DNA of 64,000 nt from Oceanobacillus sp. HTM 045. GTDB taxonomy: Bacteria > Pseudomonadota > Alphaproteobacteria > Rhodobacterales > Rhodobacteraceae. Under the pieces are notes generated by a model that did no database searches, was not told where the DNA came from, and worked only from the letters and a program-made list of their open reading frames with translations. Position numbers and translations under genes: made by a program. Positions 45,060 to 55,068 of this stretch are shown one piece after another. The number at the start of each line of letters is the position of its first letter. The stretch's first letter is position 1. Where the stretch lies: the NCBI GenBank assembly GCA_009733745.1, contig WNWL01000001.1, positions 1,147,500 to 1,211,499 of the forward strand, given 5' to 3'.

Positions 45060-46718
45060 TCACCCCTTCACCGGGATCGCGTCACGCAGGCCCATGCCGC
45101 GCACGGCCTTGAGCCCGGCATTGCGGCTTTCCGTGCTGTCGAACGGGCCGACCACCACGCGGGTCACCGACCTGCCGCCCACCGTGTCGGGGATCGCCCG
45201 CGCGGGCAGCCCCTTCGCCTTGAGCTTCGCCACCAGGCTGGTGGCGTTCTCGGCAACGCTGAACGTGCCGGCCTGGATGTAGCGCAGCGCCGGCGCGCCG
45301 GAAGGCGCTGGGCTGGCGGGGGCCGGATCGGGCGCGCGCGTGGCGCGGGCGGGGGCGGTTTCGAGCGCGGGTGCGGTTTCCAGGGTGAAGGTGGGCCCTG
45401 CCGCCGGTTCCGGCGTCACCGCGGCGGTCTCGACCGGCGCGGGCTCCGGTTCCGGCGCAGAGGGTTCCGCGGCGGGTTCGGGTTCGGGCACGGGCTCCGG
45501 TTCCGGATCGGGTTGCGCCGCGACCGCGGGGGCGGTTTCCAGCGTGAAGGTCGGTTCGGGTTCCGCTTGCGGTTCGGCGACCGGTTCCGGTTCCGGCGCA
45601 GGCTCGGGAATGGCAACCGGCTCGGGTTCCGGCGCTGGGTCGGGCTCGAAGGTGAAGGTTGGCTCCGGCTCCGGCGCTGGTTCGGCGACCGGTTCCGCAA
45701 CCGGCTCGGGCAGCGGGAGCGGGAGCGGCTCGGGATCCGCCGCGGCGAGCGCGGTTTCCGGCTCCGGCTCGGGCGCGGCTTCCGGTGCGGGTGCGGGGTC
45801 GGGCACCGGATCGGGCACGAAGGCAGGCTCGCCTTCGATCACCGGCGCGGTGTCGAGCGTGAAGGTCGGTCCCGGTTCCGGTTCGGCCGCGGCGGCCGGT
45901 TCGGGTTCGGGCTCGGCCTCCGGCGCAGCTTCGGGCTCGGCCTCTGGCGTCTCGGGTGCGGGCTCCAGCGCCGCCAGTTCCGTCTCGGCTACGGCACCGG
46001 GCTCCTCACCTGGCTCGGCATTCGGCACGGCACTTGCCTCGGTAACAGTCTCCGGCTCGGCCTCCGGCGGCGTGGCGCGGGCCGTCTCCAGCCCCGCCGC
46101 CGGCGCGGGATCCGCCACCGGCTCGGTGGCCGGCTCGCCTTCGCGGATCTCGGCTTCGGGAGTTTCGGCTTCGGGAGTCTCTGCCTCGGCCGCGGCGACC
46201 GCTTCCACGGTCGGCTCCGGCTCGGGCGGCGCGTTGCCGGCGATCTCCGGCTCGCTGGTCAGCGGCGCCTTTGTCAGCGCCACCACGAGAATTTCTGTCG
46301 GGATACCCGGCTCCAGCCGCAGCGCGCGGGCCGCCTCGCCGGAGATCAGCACCGAGGGTCCGGCCAGCGTGGCGTCGCGCCGGAACAGCGCGCCGTCCAC
46401 CGCCAGGCCGTTCACCGGGTTGGTGATCCGCACCCGCATGGCGCCCGTGGCGAGCGGATGCGCGACCCAGATCCCTTGGAGCGTGCGCGCGCCGTCCCAG
46501 ACAGTCAGACCCTTGGCGTCGAAAATTTCCGGCGCCGGCGCCAGCTCCGCCGAGATGCCCGCCTCCGGCTCCGGATCGGGCGGAAGAACAAGCCCCGAGA
46601 CCGCGCTCGGCGGCTCGGTCGTGGCCGCACCCGTCGCCCCGGGCAACGGCTCGCAGGCGGCCAGAAGCGCCGTTCCCGTCAACAGCCAGAATACGCGGCC
46701 GTGTACCGAACTCGTCAT
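45060..46718 (-). CDS. RlpA-like SPOR-domain lipoprotein with long Pro/Glu-rich linker
   Basis: A 552-residue exported lipoprotein. The signal ends [11 protein letters not shown] (lipobox). A double-psi beta-barrel-like RlpA domain follows ([20 protein letters not shown] to EILVVAL). About 300 residues of Pro/Glu/Ala repeats come next, and the C-terminal SPOR domain starts [18 protein letters not shown]. Four linker repeats share a PTFT(L/F)(E/D) core. SPOR domains bind denuded septal glycan, and RlpA proteins act in wall remodelling at division. The barrel seems short, so catalytic activity is uncertain. The ATG at 46718 was preferred to 46733. Confidence 0.82.
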   Translation of the reverse strand: MTSSVHGRVFWLLTGTALLAACEPLPGATGAATTEPPSAVSGLVLPPDPEPEAGISAELAPAPEIFDAKGLTVWDGARTLQGIWVAHPLATGAMRVRITNPVNGLAVDGALFRRDATLAGPSVLISGEAARALRLEPGIPTEILVVALTKAPLTSEPEIAGNAPPEPEPTVEAVAAAEAETPEAETPEAEIREGEPATEPVADPAPAAGLETARATPPEAEPETVTEASAVPNAEPGEEPGAVAETELAALEPAPETPEAEPEAAPEAEPEPEPAAAAEPEPGPTFTLDTAPVIEGEPAFVPDPVPDPAPAPEAAPEPEPETALAAADPEPLPLPLPEPVAEPVAEPAPEPEPTFTFEPDPAPEPEPVAIPEPAPEPEPVAEPQAEPEPTFTLETAPAVAAQPDPEPEPVPEPEPAAEPSAPEPEPAPVETAAVTPEPAAGPTFTLETAPALETAPARATRAPDPAPASPAPSGAPALRYIQAGTFSVAENATSLVAKLKAKGLPARAIPDTVGGRSVTRVVVGPFDSTESRNAGLKAVRGMGLRDAIPVKG

Positions 46719-46949
46719 GCGCTGCCCCGTCATGACGCTCTCTCCTGCCCATTGTTCGCGCCGCTATGGCGCGGATTTTGCGGCAAGACTACATAAACGG
46801 CGTCAGATATGGAAGCGGCGCCTCTCGCCCGCGTGACGGGAACGCGACGCCGCGCCCTCAACCCGGACGCCGACCCCGCGCCGATCCCGCCCGCGCACCC
46901 CGCGCCGGAACTGGACGCGGCGCCGGGCCTGTCCTAAGACAGCCCCGCC

Positions 46950-47037
46950 GGACGGGTGGCAGAGTGGTCGATTGCGGCGGTCTTGAAAACCGTTGAACCG
47001 AGAGGTTCCGTGGGTTCGAATCCCACCCCGTCCGCCA
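46950..47037 (+). tRNA. tRNA-Ser (anticodon UGA)
   Basis: An 88-nt cloverleaf. The acceptor arms are GGACGGG and CCCGTCC followed by discriminator G and an encoded CCA (47035-47037). The anticodon arm is GCGGT-CTTGAAA-ACCGT with anticodon TGA. A long variable arm is present (GAACCGAGAGGTTC region), and the T-arm contains GGTTCGAATCC. The class II long variable arm confirms Ser. It marks the border between core-like genes and the accessory region to the right and is a plausible integration site. Confidence 0.95.
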
Positions 47038-47063
47038 CTCAACCCTGCGAAAGCGTTCTCCCC

Positions 47064-47087
47064 ATCCGGCCGCGGGCGGATTTTTTC
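47064..47087 (+). terminator. rho-independent terminator of tRNA-Ser
   Basis: A short stem ATCCG/CGGAT (47064-47068 with 47077-47081) with a GC-rich loop is followed directly by a run of six T. It lies 27 bases after the tRNA CCA end in the same direction. The stem is only five pairs, so the strength is modest. The rest of the gap to 47331 shows no gene. Confidence 0.6.
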
Positions 47088-47331
47088 GTTGTATTCGAGG
47101 GTTATGTGGGTGGGGCTGAGCACTGGCCCCGACGGCGTGAGGCCCGGAAGCGGTCTCTCAGGGCCGCTGTTCTCCGGACCTCACGACTGCGCAAATTCAG
47201 TGTAAAGCCCGTAACCCTCTGAAAAGCAGAGATAAAATCGGGAACCAGCCTAAACACTTCGATGCCAGTGGCGCTATCGAGACGGAACTGGGATCCAACA
47301 ACTCTGTCGTGCGCTTGCCAAAACGCCAGCT

Positions 47332-50127
47332 CTATTCTGCGGGCTCTGCGACGGTCGCGTGCTTCGTGATGATGTCCTGCACCTCGCCCGGCTTGAACGC
47401 GACATCCCAAGCCCAGCGTCCGAAACCGCCTGCTGCGTTGATTGCCTTCACCCATTCGTTCAGCGCGTCCCGCTTGGCCTTGTTCTGCGGACTGTCGGTG
47501 CCCTTGATCTCGAGCGCGAGGATGGTGCCGCCAGCAAGGCGGACCAGGAAATCCGGGACGTATCGCCGCCGGGAGCCAGCCCACATGTAGTAGATCTGAA
47601 AGCCCAAGTGATCGTTCTTGGCGTATGAGAGAACGTCATCGCGCTTCTCGAAGACGTTGGCCGCATGGCCTTCCCAAGCAGAATCTCCCACCAGATGGCT
47701 GATGTGCGACTTGCTCGTCGGGAAGCACGGCTTGGTCGTGTACCAGGTGCGCATCAACCCGGTTGCACCTATCGGGTTCTCCTCGTCGAACACCGGCGTC
47801 AGGCGATCCGTGTTTTGCTCCGTCACTTTGCTCAGCACATGCTGGACCACGAGATCGATGTTGAGCGCGATCAGGATCCGCCGCCGAAGCGGATCGGAGT
47901 GAAACAGCGACGGGATGTCGAGTCGGTCGGAGTTGAGGAACGCCTCGACGATTCTGACCAGCTGCGCCGCCAGATACTCGTGGGTGCCGGTGAACCCATG
48001 GCTCAGCTCGGCAAATGCCTTCCGGGCAGCCTGGAATACGAGGCGCTGCAGACGGAAGCCATCCGGTAGCTTCTCGAGATCGATCGCGGTGACCTTGCCC
48101 ATGTCCGTCGCGCCGCCGAGTGCCGGGGCGAGTTCGGCACTGATCGGTGTGCTGGCAGGATCGAGCACGAGCGGCTGGACCTTGCTCCAGTCGATGGCGA
48201 GTTTGAGTTTGACGACCGTCTCCACGCGCAGCACGTTCGGCCAGCGAAATTCCAGATGTGCACGGTCGGGCACCACTTCGATTTGCGTGGTGGGCTTCGG
48301 CGGTGGCGGCGCCTCACCGCCTTCGCCGGTCTCCGAGATCGAGAGCGGCACGCCGAAGACGTTGACGTATTCGGGCAGGAACAGGCCATTCTCGTCTGTG
48401 TCATAAGACACCCGGCGCAAACCGCGCCCGACGACTTGTTCGCAGAGCAGCTGGGAGGTGAAGGCGCGGAGCCCCATGATGTGCGTCACGTTCTTGGCGT
48501 CCCATCCCTCCGACAGCATCGCCACCGATATGACGTTCTGAAGGTCCTGACCGGCGGCACCCCTTTTTCCGACATTGTCCACGATCTCGCGCAGCAGTTC
48601 CTCCTTCTTCAGGGCGAGGAATTGCTGGCGGCGGGTTTCAGGAAGGTCTGCCGCATCGATGATCCCCTTCAGGCGCGCCTCGTAGTACTTGTCGGACGAT
48701 GCGGTCTCGCCGATCTCGGCCTTCTCGAGCACCTTCGAGTCGACGCGAAGCGTCCGGTCAGGCGCGTGCAGCTCGGGCCAGTGTGCATCGCCCTTGTTGA
48801 AGTAGTTCTCGATGCGGGCAGCGGTCTCTGTGCGATTGCAGACCGTGAGCATGACGGGCGGTGAATGATGCCCGGCCTCCTGCCAACGCGCCCGGGTTTC
48901 CCGCCAGTCCGCGCCGAGCAGCGTGTAGGCGTCCTGGACCAGCTTCGGCAGCGCCTCGTGCGGCTCTGCCTTCGCCCGGTTCAGGTCTTCTGACACGGAT
49001 GGGTCACGATAGATGTGATAGAGCTTCGACCGGAGCGTCTTGGCGTCCGGGACAGCATCGTCGCGGACCACGACTCGCGGCGTCTTCACCAGCCCAGCCT
49101 CGATCGCGTCGTTCAGGCCGAAATCCGAGATAATCCAGTCGAACAGCGCTGTGTCGGTGCTCTTCTTACCGGTCGGCGCAAATGGCGTGGCCGAGAGGTC
49201 GAAACAGCGCTGGATGCGCCGGGTCCTGTGGATGCGGTCCAGGCCCTCGATCCAGCGCGTGGCCTCGTCAGGGTCGAATCCCATCTCGCGCGCCTTCCTG
49301 ACACCGACCTTGTTCTCGGGGCTCTGCCGATAGGCGTGGTGCGCCTCATCGTTGATGACGATGATGTCCTTGTGCGCCGCCAGCTTGCCCAGCACGCGCC
49401 GAGTGAAGGCCTCGTCGGACTCGCGCCCCTTCTTCACCACCGAGCGGTCCGCTTCCTTCAGCGGCATCAGCGTGTGCCAGTTCTCGATCAGCACCTCGGC
49501 CTGGTTCAGCTTCTGGCGCAGGGCCTCGGACGGGCACAGGTTGAACTCGTCGTAGTAGCTGCCCTCGCTGGGCAGCAGCACCTGCAGCCGCTCCTTTACG
49601 GTCAGGCCGGGCGCCACGATGAACACCGCGCGGCTGAAATCCTTGTTCCGCTTCGGATAGGTCAGCGCGTTCAGCACTTGCCAGGTGATGATCATCGCCA
49701 TCACCGTGGTCTTGCCCGCGCCCGTGGCCATCTTGTTGCACAGCCGCTCCCACGCCCCACCGTCGCCGGGGATCGCGATGCCCTGCTTGTAGGCCTCGGC
49801 CCCCTCTACCCACCAGATCAGTGTCTCGATGGCCTCGAGCTGGCAGAAGTAGAATGGGTACTGGCGCGCTTCGCGGTCGTGCCAGTGGTCCAGCAGCTTG
49901 CGGGTGACGATGGTCACGCCCGGCCAGCCGTCTTCGCGCCACTGATCCACGCGTGCCCGGATCGTGTTCACCAAGTCCAGCACCTCGGTGCGCTTGGTGT
50001 TGTTGCGGGCGTCGAAGACCTCGTAGCTCGCCGGCCGCCGTTCGGGCTTGATCTCGAGCTTGCCGCCCTTGCCCTCGACCCAATGCTGCGCAGGGCACTC
50101 GAATGGCGTGTTGATGATGAGGGACAT
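47332..50127 (-). CDS. type III restriction enzyme Res subunit
   Basis: A 931-residue SF2 helicase-nuclease. Walker A is MATGAGKTTVMAMIITW, the DEAH-type Walker B is IINDEAHHAYR, motif VI is CEQVVGRGLRRVSYD, and the C-terminal PD-(D/E)xK nuclease has VPDFLVRLAGGTILALEIKG. This is the ATP-dependent Res subunit that cleaves DNA with two inversely oriented unmethylated sites. It starts three bases after the mod stop, so both form one operon. It lies 294 bases from tRNA-Ser and has visibly lower GC than the core genes. Confidence 0.93.
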   Translation of the reverse strand: MSLIINTPFECPAQHWVEGKGGKLEIKPERRPASYEVFDARNNTKRTEVLDLVNTIRARVDQWREDGWPGVTIVTRKLLDHWHDREARQYPFYFCQLEAIETLIWWVEGAEAYKQGIAIPGDGGAWERLCNKMATGAGKTTVMAMIITWQVLNALTYPKRNKDFSRAVFIVAPGLTVKERLQVLLPSEGSYYDEFNLCPSEALRQKLNQAEVLIENWHTLMPLKEADRSVVKKGRESDEAFTRRVLGKLAAHKDIIVINDEAHHAYRQSPENKVGVRKAREMGFDPDEATRWIEGLDRIHRTRRIQRCFDLSATPFAPTGKKSTDTALFDWIISDFGLNDAIEAGLVKTPRVVVRDDAVPDAKTLRSKLYHIYRDPSVSEDLNRAKAEPHEALPKLVQDAYTLLGADWRETRARWQEAGHHSPPVMLTVCNRTETAARIENYFNKGDAHWPELHAPDRTLRVDSKVLEKAEIGETASSDKYYEARLKGIIDAADLPETRRQQFLALKKEELLREIVDNVGKRGAAGQDLQNVISVAMLSEGWDAKNVTHIMGLRAFTSQLLCEQVVGRGLRRVSYDTDENGLFLPEYVNVFGVPLSISETGEGGEAPPPPKPTTQIEVVPDRAHLEFRWPNVLRVETVVKLKLAIDWSKVQPLVLDPASTPISAELAPALGGATDMGKVTAIDLEKLPDGFRLQRLVFQAARKAFAELSHGFTGTHEYLAAQLVRIVEAFLNSDRLDIPSLFHSDPLRRRILIALNIDLVVQHVLSKVTEQNTDRLTPVFDEENPIGATGLMRTWYTTKPCFPTSKSHISHLVGDSAWEGHAANVFEKRDDVLSYAKNDHLGFQIYYMWAGSRRRYVPDFLVRLAGGTILALEIKGTDSPQNKAKRDALNEWVKAINAAGGFGRWAWDVAFKPGEVQDIITKHATVAEPAE

Positions 50128-50130
50128 GGC

Positions 50131-53100
50131 CTATCCCTCGAGCGGGATGATCTTGAGCGACTCGATCCCGCGGTCGTCCACGATCTTGACCGCGATCCGC
50201 CGGTTCTCGCCCGCCTCGAAGGGCAGCGAGACGGTGCCGTGGAACTGCTCCAGCAGGTCCTCGTCCAACTCGGCCCTCACTGTCTTGCGCAGGCGGTTCC
50301 AGCCACCCTTGGCATCCGCCATCGGGAAGAACACCTGGTGCGGCATCAGCGAGCGGTTGTCGTAGTCCACGTCGAGCGACCACATCGCGATTTGCTTCTT
50401 GCCGCCGGAGACGAGGTCGCCCGCCTTCGGATCGAAATAGTCGAAACCGTTGACCTCGACCTCCCACAATCCGTCCTTGCGCTTGCGCAGCTCCACGTCC
50501 GGCTGGCCCATCAGCCAGAAGGACTGGTTCGAGGCGCGCTTCTTCTTCAGATCCTCGGTCAAGAGGTCGGTGTTCATCTGCGCCTTGAGCAGCGTCACGC
50601 CGGGCCAGTTCACCTCGTCGATGTCCTTCGCGGCCTCCGGGTCGAAGGTGAAGGCGCAGAACAGGATGAATTTCGGAGACGGGCGCAGGGTCTCGGCCTC
50701 GGTCAGCGCCAGCTCTACCTGCCGCTGCTCCAGCGCCGCGTGCTCGGGGCCAAAGCTGACGACGACGCGCTCGCCCGTCTCGGCGAGCGATCCGCTGGCG
50801 TGAATGTGCTTCAGCCCCGGCAGCGTCTCGAACTCGGCGAAGCGGAGCAAAGCGCCACCCTTGCCGCGCACGCCGGTCTTTAGGAGTTCGTCGCGCCAGA
50901 GCGCCTGGCGGGAGGTCTCGCCGGAGCGGGCGACGGTCTCGTCGGCCTCTTGCGGAGGCATGCTCTCGTCGAGCGACAGGACGGTCGGCGCCGGCACCGC
51001 CTCGACTGAGAAGGGCCCGCAGATGCGCAGCTTGTTCGGGTCCTTGCGCGGCTTGTCGTAGAGCGTCTCCTGCTCGGCATGGTCGACAATAGACTGGTCC
51101 ATGCGGCGCTGCATTGCCTGTCGCGCGGCGTGGAAAGCGTCGAAGGGCCCGCGAGCGGCTTTGGGCCAGTCGTCGGGCCAGTCGACGGGCACCTCCCATT
51201 CGTGCAGGGTGTCGCCCTTGGCGAAGTCCACTGGCTTCCCTTTGCGCACGCCCTGCACGGGCTTTTGAGGACTCGGTGGTGTGGCAACTAGCGCGGCGTT
51301 GAGGCCTTCGAGCGCCGCTTCGATCTTGGGGTGATCCTCATCGTAAATCTTGTCGATGTCGGTATTGCTACCGATCGACCCAAGCGAAATTCTTTTTGCG
51401 GTTTCGTAGTCAAACCCGCCAGCGAGCCCCTCATGCGGATACTTGAGCGCGTAATAGTCGAAAGTTGCAGTCATCAGCCGTTGCTTGGCGAGTGTGGTAG
51501 CAATGCGCGAGGTATCGCAGGTGATCCAACGTCTCCCCCACTTCTCAGCGACAAATGCTGTTGTCCCTGACCCACAGGTAATGTCGAGGACTAGGTCACT
51601 TGGGTCAGTTGCCATGAGTATGCATCGCTCGACTATGCGCGTATTTGTCTCGACGACGTACTGCATGTTGGATGCGCCGCCGAATCCGAGCCACACAGAG
51701 TGAAATACCTTGTATTCAAAGTCGGTCGCGAATTTTTTGAGGCGAAGTGAGGTTTTCTTGGGAATAATCCTTCCTGCTTTGGCTGCTCTATCCAAACTTT
51801 CAACAGGCACCTTCCAGTGCTCATTGGCACCGCACGGCCAGCTTTTACCCATGAAATCATAGGGACGGGTCGTGGTGGTCCTAAATCCGTCTGACTTAAG
51901 TGGGTCCTCAGAATATTCGCCATCAATCTCAGGCTTTTTCTCATATAGAGTACGGTACTTTAGGCGATCTTTGTCCTTTGCGTAGAACAGCAGGATGTCA
52001 CAAATTTTTCCAAGGTGAGTTCCTGTGACCGAGCCGGTTTTAGAGAATGAAATTTGCGACACAAAGTTCGTTACGCCGAAGATTTCGTCAAGAATTCCGC
52101 GCACCAAGTGCACATTTTCATCTGAGATCTGCACGAACACCGAGCCGCTATCGCTTAACAACTCTCGAGCGAGCAACAGCCGATCACGTAGATAGGTAAG
52201 GTAGGAGTGGATGCCAAGCTCCCAGGTATCCCGGAACGCTTTGATCATCTCCGGTTCTTGGTTGAGGTCCTCGTCCTTATCCGAGTCCGCCAGCTTGCGC
52301 TTGTTCGTGAACGGCTGAAAATTCGAGCCGTACTTGATGCCATAGGGCGGGTCGATATAGATCATCTGTACCTTGCCGCCCATGCTCTCCTTGGTCAGGA
52401 GCGAGTTCATCACCAGCAGGCTGTCGCCCGCCACCAGCCGGTTCGACCAGCCCTTCTCATGGTGATAGAAATCCAGCGCCTGGCGCAGCGGCAAGTTCTC
52501 GAACGGCGCCGCGAACAGGTCCGGCTGCCGCCATTGCGTCGCGGCATCCTTGCCCTTCAGCCGCTTCGCCGCATTGGCAAGGATCGTCGCCGGGTCCACC
52601 CGTTCGTGGACATGCAGCGAGACGGTATCGACCTCGACGCTCGTCCGCTCCGCCTTGCCTGTCCAGTTCAGATAGGGCGCCTGCAGCCGCTTCAGCTCCT
52701 GCAGCGCGTCCTTCATCCGCTCGGAGTCGTCGCTGGCCAATGCTTCGTCGATGAGCCGTTCGATCCCCGCGCGTGCGCTGTCGAAGTTCAGCACCGGGTC
52801 GAGATGCGGGTCGTAAGCCCAGACCGTCTTCTCGCCATCCGGATCGGTGCCGGCATGGACCATTCCGACCTCGGGGTTGTTCACCCGCGTCTCGCCGTGG
52901 CGGTAGCTCAACACCTGAGTGGGGCCGTTGGGCTTGCGCGCGGCCTTCTTGCCGCGAGAGGCGGCACGCTGCCGCGGCGCCGGCTCGTCGGTCGGCGTCA
53001 GTTCGAAACCGTCCTCGCCGTCGTCGTCGGCATCCTCGTGCGAGGCGTCCTCGCCGTCGTCCTCATCCTCGTCAGCATCGACCACCCGCATGATCGACCC

Positions 53101-53283
53101 GCCCCGCCCACGGCCTTTGGCAAGCAGGCCGTCATCGACCAGGGCGTCACGCGCGGCGGCGTAGTCGTCATCGGTCAGGCCCGGCACACGCTCGTGCAGC
53201 AGCGCCATCATCGCGCCGTTGCCAATGGAGGAGCCGTCTTCGGGGGTCAGGGAAAGGATCAGGTCGGTCAGACTGTCGGACAT
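50131..53283 (-). CDS. type III DNA adenine methyltransferase Mod
   Basis: A 1050-residue beta-class N6-adenine methyltransferase. The catalytic DPPY lies in MIYIDPPYGIKYGS and the SAM motif in LVLDITCGSGTTAFVAEKWG. About 130 N-terminal residues form a winged-helix-like domain (ALVDDGLLAKGRGRGGSI) plus a very acidic stretch (DADEDEDDGEDASHEDADDD). The DNA for the central target-recognition region (about 51300-52260) is AT-richer than both ends. A C-terminal extension follows the methylase core. It methylates the recognition site and forms the Mod2Res complex. ATG 53283 is used; GTG 53298 is possible. Confidence 0.92.
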   Translation of the reverse strand: MSDSLTDLILSLTPEDGSSIGNGAMMALLHERVPGLTDDDYAAARDALVDDGLLAKGRGRGGSIMRVVDADEDEDDGEDASHEDADDDGEDGFELTPTDEPAPRQRAASRGKKAARKPNGPTQVLSYRHGETRVNNPEVGMVHAGTDPDGEKTVWAYDPHLDPVLNFDSARAGIERLIDEALASDDSERMKDALQELKRLQAPYLNWTGKAERTSVEVDTVSLHVHERVDPATILANAAKRLKGKDAATQWRQPDLFAAPFENLPLRQALDFYHHEKGWSNRLVAGDSLLVMNSLLTKESMGGKVQMIYIDPPYGIKYGSNFQPFTNKRKLADSDKDEDLNQEPEMIKAFRDTWELGIHSYLTYLRDRLLLARELLSDSGSVFVQISDENVHLVRGILDEIFGVTNFVSQISFSKTGSVTGTHLGKICDILLFYAKDKDRLKYRTLYEKKPEIDGEYSEDPLKSDGFRTTTTRPYDFMGKSWPCGANEHWKVPVESLDRAAKAGRIIPKKTSLRLKKFATDFEYKVFHSVWLGFGGASNMQYVVETNTRIVERCILMATDPSDLVLDITCGSGTTAFVAEKWGRRWITCDTSRIATTLAKQRLMTATFDYYALKYPHEGLAGGFDYETAKRISLGSIGSNTDIDKIYDEDHPKIEAALEGLNAALVATPPSPQKPVQGVRKGKPVDFAKGDTLHEWEVPVDWPDDWPKAARGPFDAFHAARQAMQRRMDQSIVDHAEQETLYDKPRKDPNKLRICGPFSVEAVPAPTVLSLDESMPPQEADETVARSGETSRQALWRDELLKTGVRGKGGALLRFAEFETLPGLKHIHASGSLAETGERVVVSFGPEHAALEQRQVELALTEAETLRPSPKFILFCAFTFDPEAAKDIDEVNWPGVTLLKAQMNTDLLTEDLKKKRASNQSFWLMGQPDVELRKRKDGLWEVEVNGFDYFDPKAGDLVSGGKKQIAMWSLDVDYDNRSLMPHQVFFPMADAKGGWNRLRKTVRAELDEDLLEQFHGTVSLPFEAGENRRIAVKIVDDRGIESLKIIPLEG

Positions 53284-53359
53284 GGCGGGGACGGGCACTC
53301 ACGAAAAGGAATTGTTTTCCACTACCCTATCGTGCGGGTTTCCCCATTGCACGCCCGAT

Positions 53360-53761
53360 TCAGCCCGCCACTCCGTCCGCCAACCAGCGCTCCCGTTGTT
53401 CCGTCCAGTCCAACGGGATAGGGCCCATCAGGTTGGTGAGCGTAACGCCTGCGAGGTTTCGCCCGACCAGGATGGAGTCAACGATTTCCGGGGAAAGCAG
53501 CGACAACCGCATCAATCGCGCCATGTAGGTTACGGCGATGCGTTCCTTCTGCGCGAGCTCTGAAATCGACGCGAACTCGCCCGACTCCAGCATCCGCTTC
53601 CAGCGGAACGCGCGGGCCAGCGCCTTCACCAGCGTGTTGTCCGTCCGCCGCGGTTGCGTGGCGCCCTCGGGCATCTGCATCTCCTTCCGGCCGCCGCGCT
53701 TCACGACGCGGAATGGCACGTGAAGAGTTACGGTCTTGGGGATCGGCGTCGCGCGAGTCAC
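53360..53761 (-). CDS. small ParB/KorB-like HTH protein of recombinase operon
   Basis: A 133-residue basic protein. The C-terminal half has SISELAQKERIAVTYMARLM followed by LSLLSPEIVDSILVGRNL, similar to the helix-turn-helix of ParB/KorB proteins. The GTG start at 53761 overlaps the recombinase stop (GTGA). It is the last gene of the recombinase operon, 76 bases from mod. A role in binding recombination sites or in controlling direction of recombination is conceivable but unproven. Confidence 0.7.
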   Translation of the reverse strand: MTRATPIPKTVTLHVPFRVVKRGGRKEMQMPEGATQPRRTDNTLVKALARAFRWKRMLESGEFASISELAQKERIAVTYMARLMRLSLLSPEIVDSILVGRNLAGVTLTNLMGPIPLDWTEQRERWLADGVAG

Positions 53762-55068
53762 GCAGCGTCCCCAATGCCGCCGGCCAGCATCTCGCGCGTG
53801 AGACCGCCGAGCCCATCCATGCGCAGCTGGACGCTGAGCCCATCCGTGCCTATGTCCACGCGCTCGATCAGCAGCGCCACGATGCGCCCCTGTTCGGCGG
53901 GGAACAGCTCGTCCCACAAAGGGTCGAGTTGCTGCAGGGCCGTGCGGGCGTCGGCCTCGGTGATGTCGTCGGCGTGGGCGCGGGCCGCCTTCCACGTCCC
54001 AGCCACGATCTCGGGCTGGCGGAACACGGAGCGGAGCTGGCCGATGACGGCCGCTTCGACTTGGCCAGCGGGCACGCGGCCGACCGGGCATGATCCGGCG
54101 CCGTGCTTCAGCACGGTCTGGCTGACGTAGTAGCGGTACAGCCGGTCGCCCTTGCGCGTGTGCGTGGGCGAGAAGGCCGCGCCATCGGGGCCATACAACA
54201 GCCCCTTCAGCAGCGCGGGCGTCTCGGCACGGGTGCGGGCGGCGCGCTTGCGCGGGCTCTCCGTCAGGATGGCATGCACCTTGTCCCACATCTCGCGGTC
54301 GATGATCGCGTCGTGCTCGCCGGGATAGCTGTCGCCCTTGTGGACCGCCTCGCCGATGTACGCGCGGTTGTTGAGCATGCGGTAGAGATACTTCTTGTCG
54401 ATCCGGTTGCCGCGGGGCGTGTGGATGCCGCGTTTCGCGACTTCCCGCGCCAGCTCCGTGCCCGATCCGATCTCGAGGAAGCGCGTAAATATCCAGCGCA
54501 CATGCTCGGCGCGCTCGTCGTCCACCACCAGCTTGCGGTTCTCAACCCGGTAGCCGTAGGGCGGCACCCCGCCCATCCACATGCCCTTCCGGCGAGAGGC
54601 GGCGACCTTGTCGCGAATGCGCTCGGCGGTCACCTCGCGCTCGAACTGGGCGAAGGACAGCAGGATGTTCAGCGTCAGCCGGCCCATCGACGTGGTGGTG
54701 TTGAAGGACTGCGTCACCGAGACGAAGGTGACGCCGCACCGGTCGAACACCTCGACCAGCTTGGCAAAGTCGGCGAGCGAGCGGCTGAGGCGGTCGATCT
54801 TGTAGACCACCACCACGTCGACGAGCCCGTCCTCGATGTCCTCCAGCAGCTGCTGCAGGCCGGGCCGTTCCAGCGTGCCGCCCGATATCCCGCCGTCGTC
54901 GTACTGGTCGCGGACGAGCACCCAGCCCTCGGACCGCTGGCTGGCGATGAACGCCTCGCAAGCCTCACGCTGGGCGTGGAGCGAGTTGAACTCCTGCTCC
55001 AGCCCTTCCTCGGAGGATTTCCGAGTGTAGATCGCGCAGCGCTGCTTGCGGACGACGGAATTGGTCAT
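53758..55068 (-). CDS. serine site-specific recombinase
   Basis: A 436-residue large serine recombinase. The catalytic domain has CAIYTRKSSEEGLEQEFNSL (nucleophile Ser in RKSSE), YDDGGISGGTLERPGL and VYKIDRLSRSLADF (the K-I-D-R-L-S-R motif). A recombinase domain (GYRVENRKLVVD to HTPRGNRIDKKY) follows. The zinc-ribbon region LLKGLLYGPDGAAFSPTH has lost the usual Cys residues, and there is no long coiled-coil tail. The ATG at 55068 has a strong GGGGAGGAC site and overlaps the DUF2924 stop. It may move this island or be part of a prophage remnant. Confidence 0.92.
   Translation of the reverse strand: MTNSVVRKQRCAIYTRKSSEEGLEQEFNSLHAQREACEAFIASQRSEGWVLVRDQYDDGGISGGTLERPGLQQLLEDIEDGLVDVVVVYKIDRLSRSLADFAKLVEVFDRCGVTFVSVTQSFNTTTSMGRLTLNILLSFAQFEREVTAERIRDKVAASRRKGMWMGGVPPYGYRVENRKLVVDDERAEHVRWIFTRFLEIGSGTELAREVAKRGIHTPRGNRIDKKYLYRMLNNRAYIGEAVHKGDSYPGEHDAIIDREMWDKVHAILTESPRKRAARTRAETPALLKGLLYGPDGAAFSPTHTRKGDRLYRYYVSQTVLKHGAGSCPVGRVPAGQVEAAVIGQLRSVFRQPEIVAGTWKAARAHADDITEADARTALQQLDPLWDELFPAEQGRIVALLIERVDIGTDGLSVQLRMDGLGGLTREMLAGGIGDAA

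Noticed and set aside
49274..49290. GGTCGAATCCCAT inside res, similar to the tRNA-Ser T-arm, as a possible att site
   Set aside because: Only the T-arm-like words match, no longer identity to the tRNA 3' end exists, and it lies within a conserved coding region.
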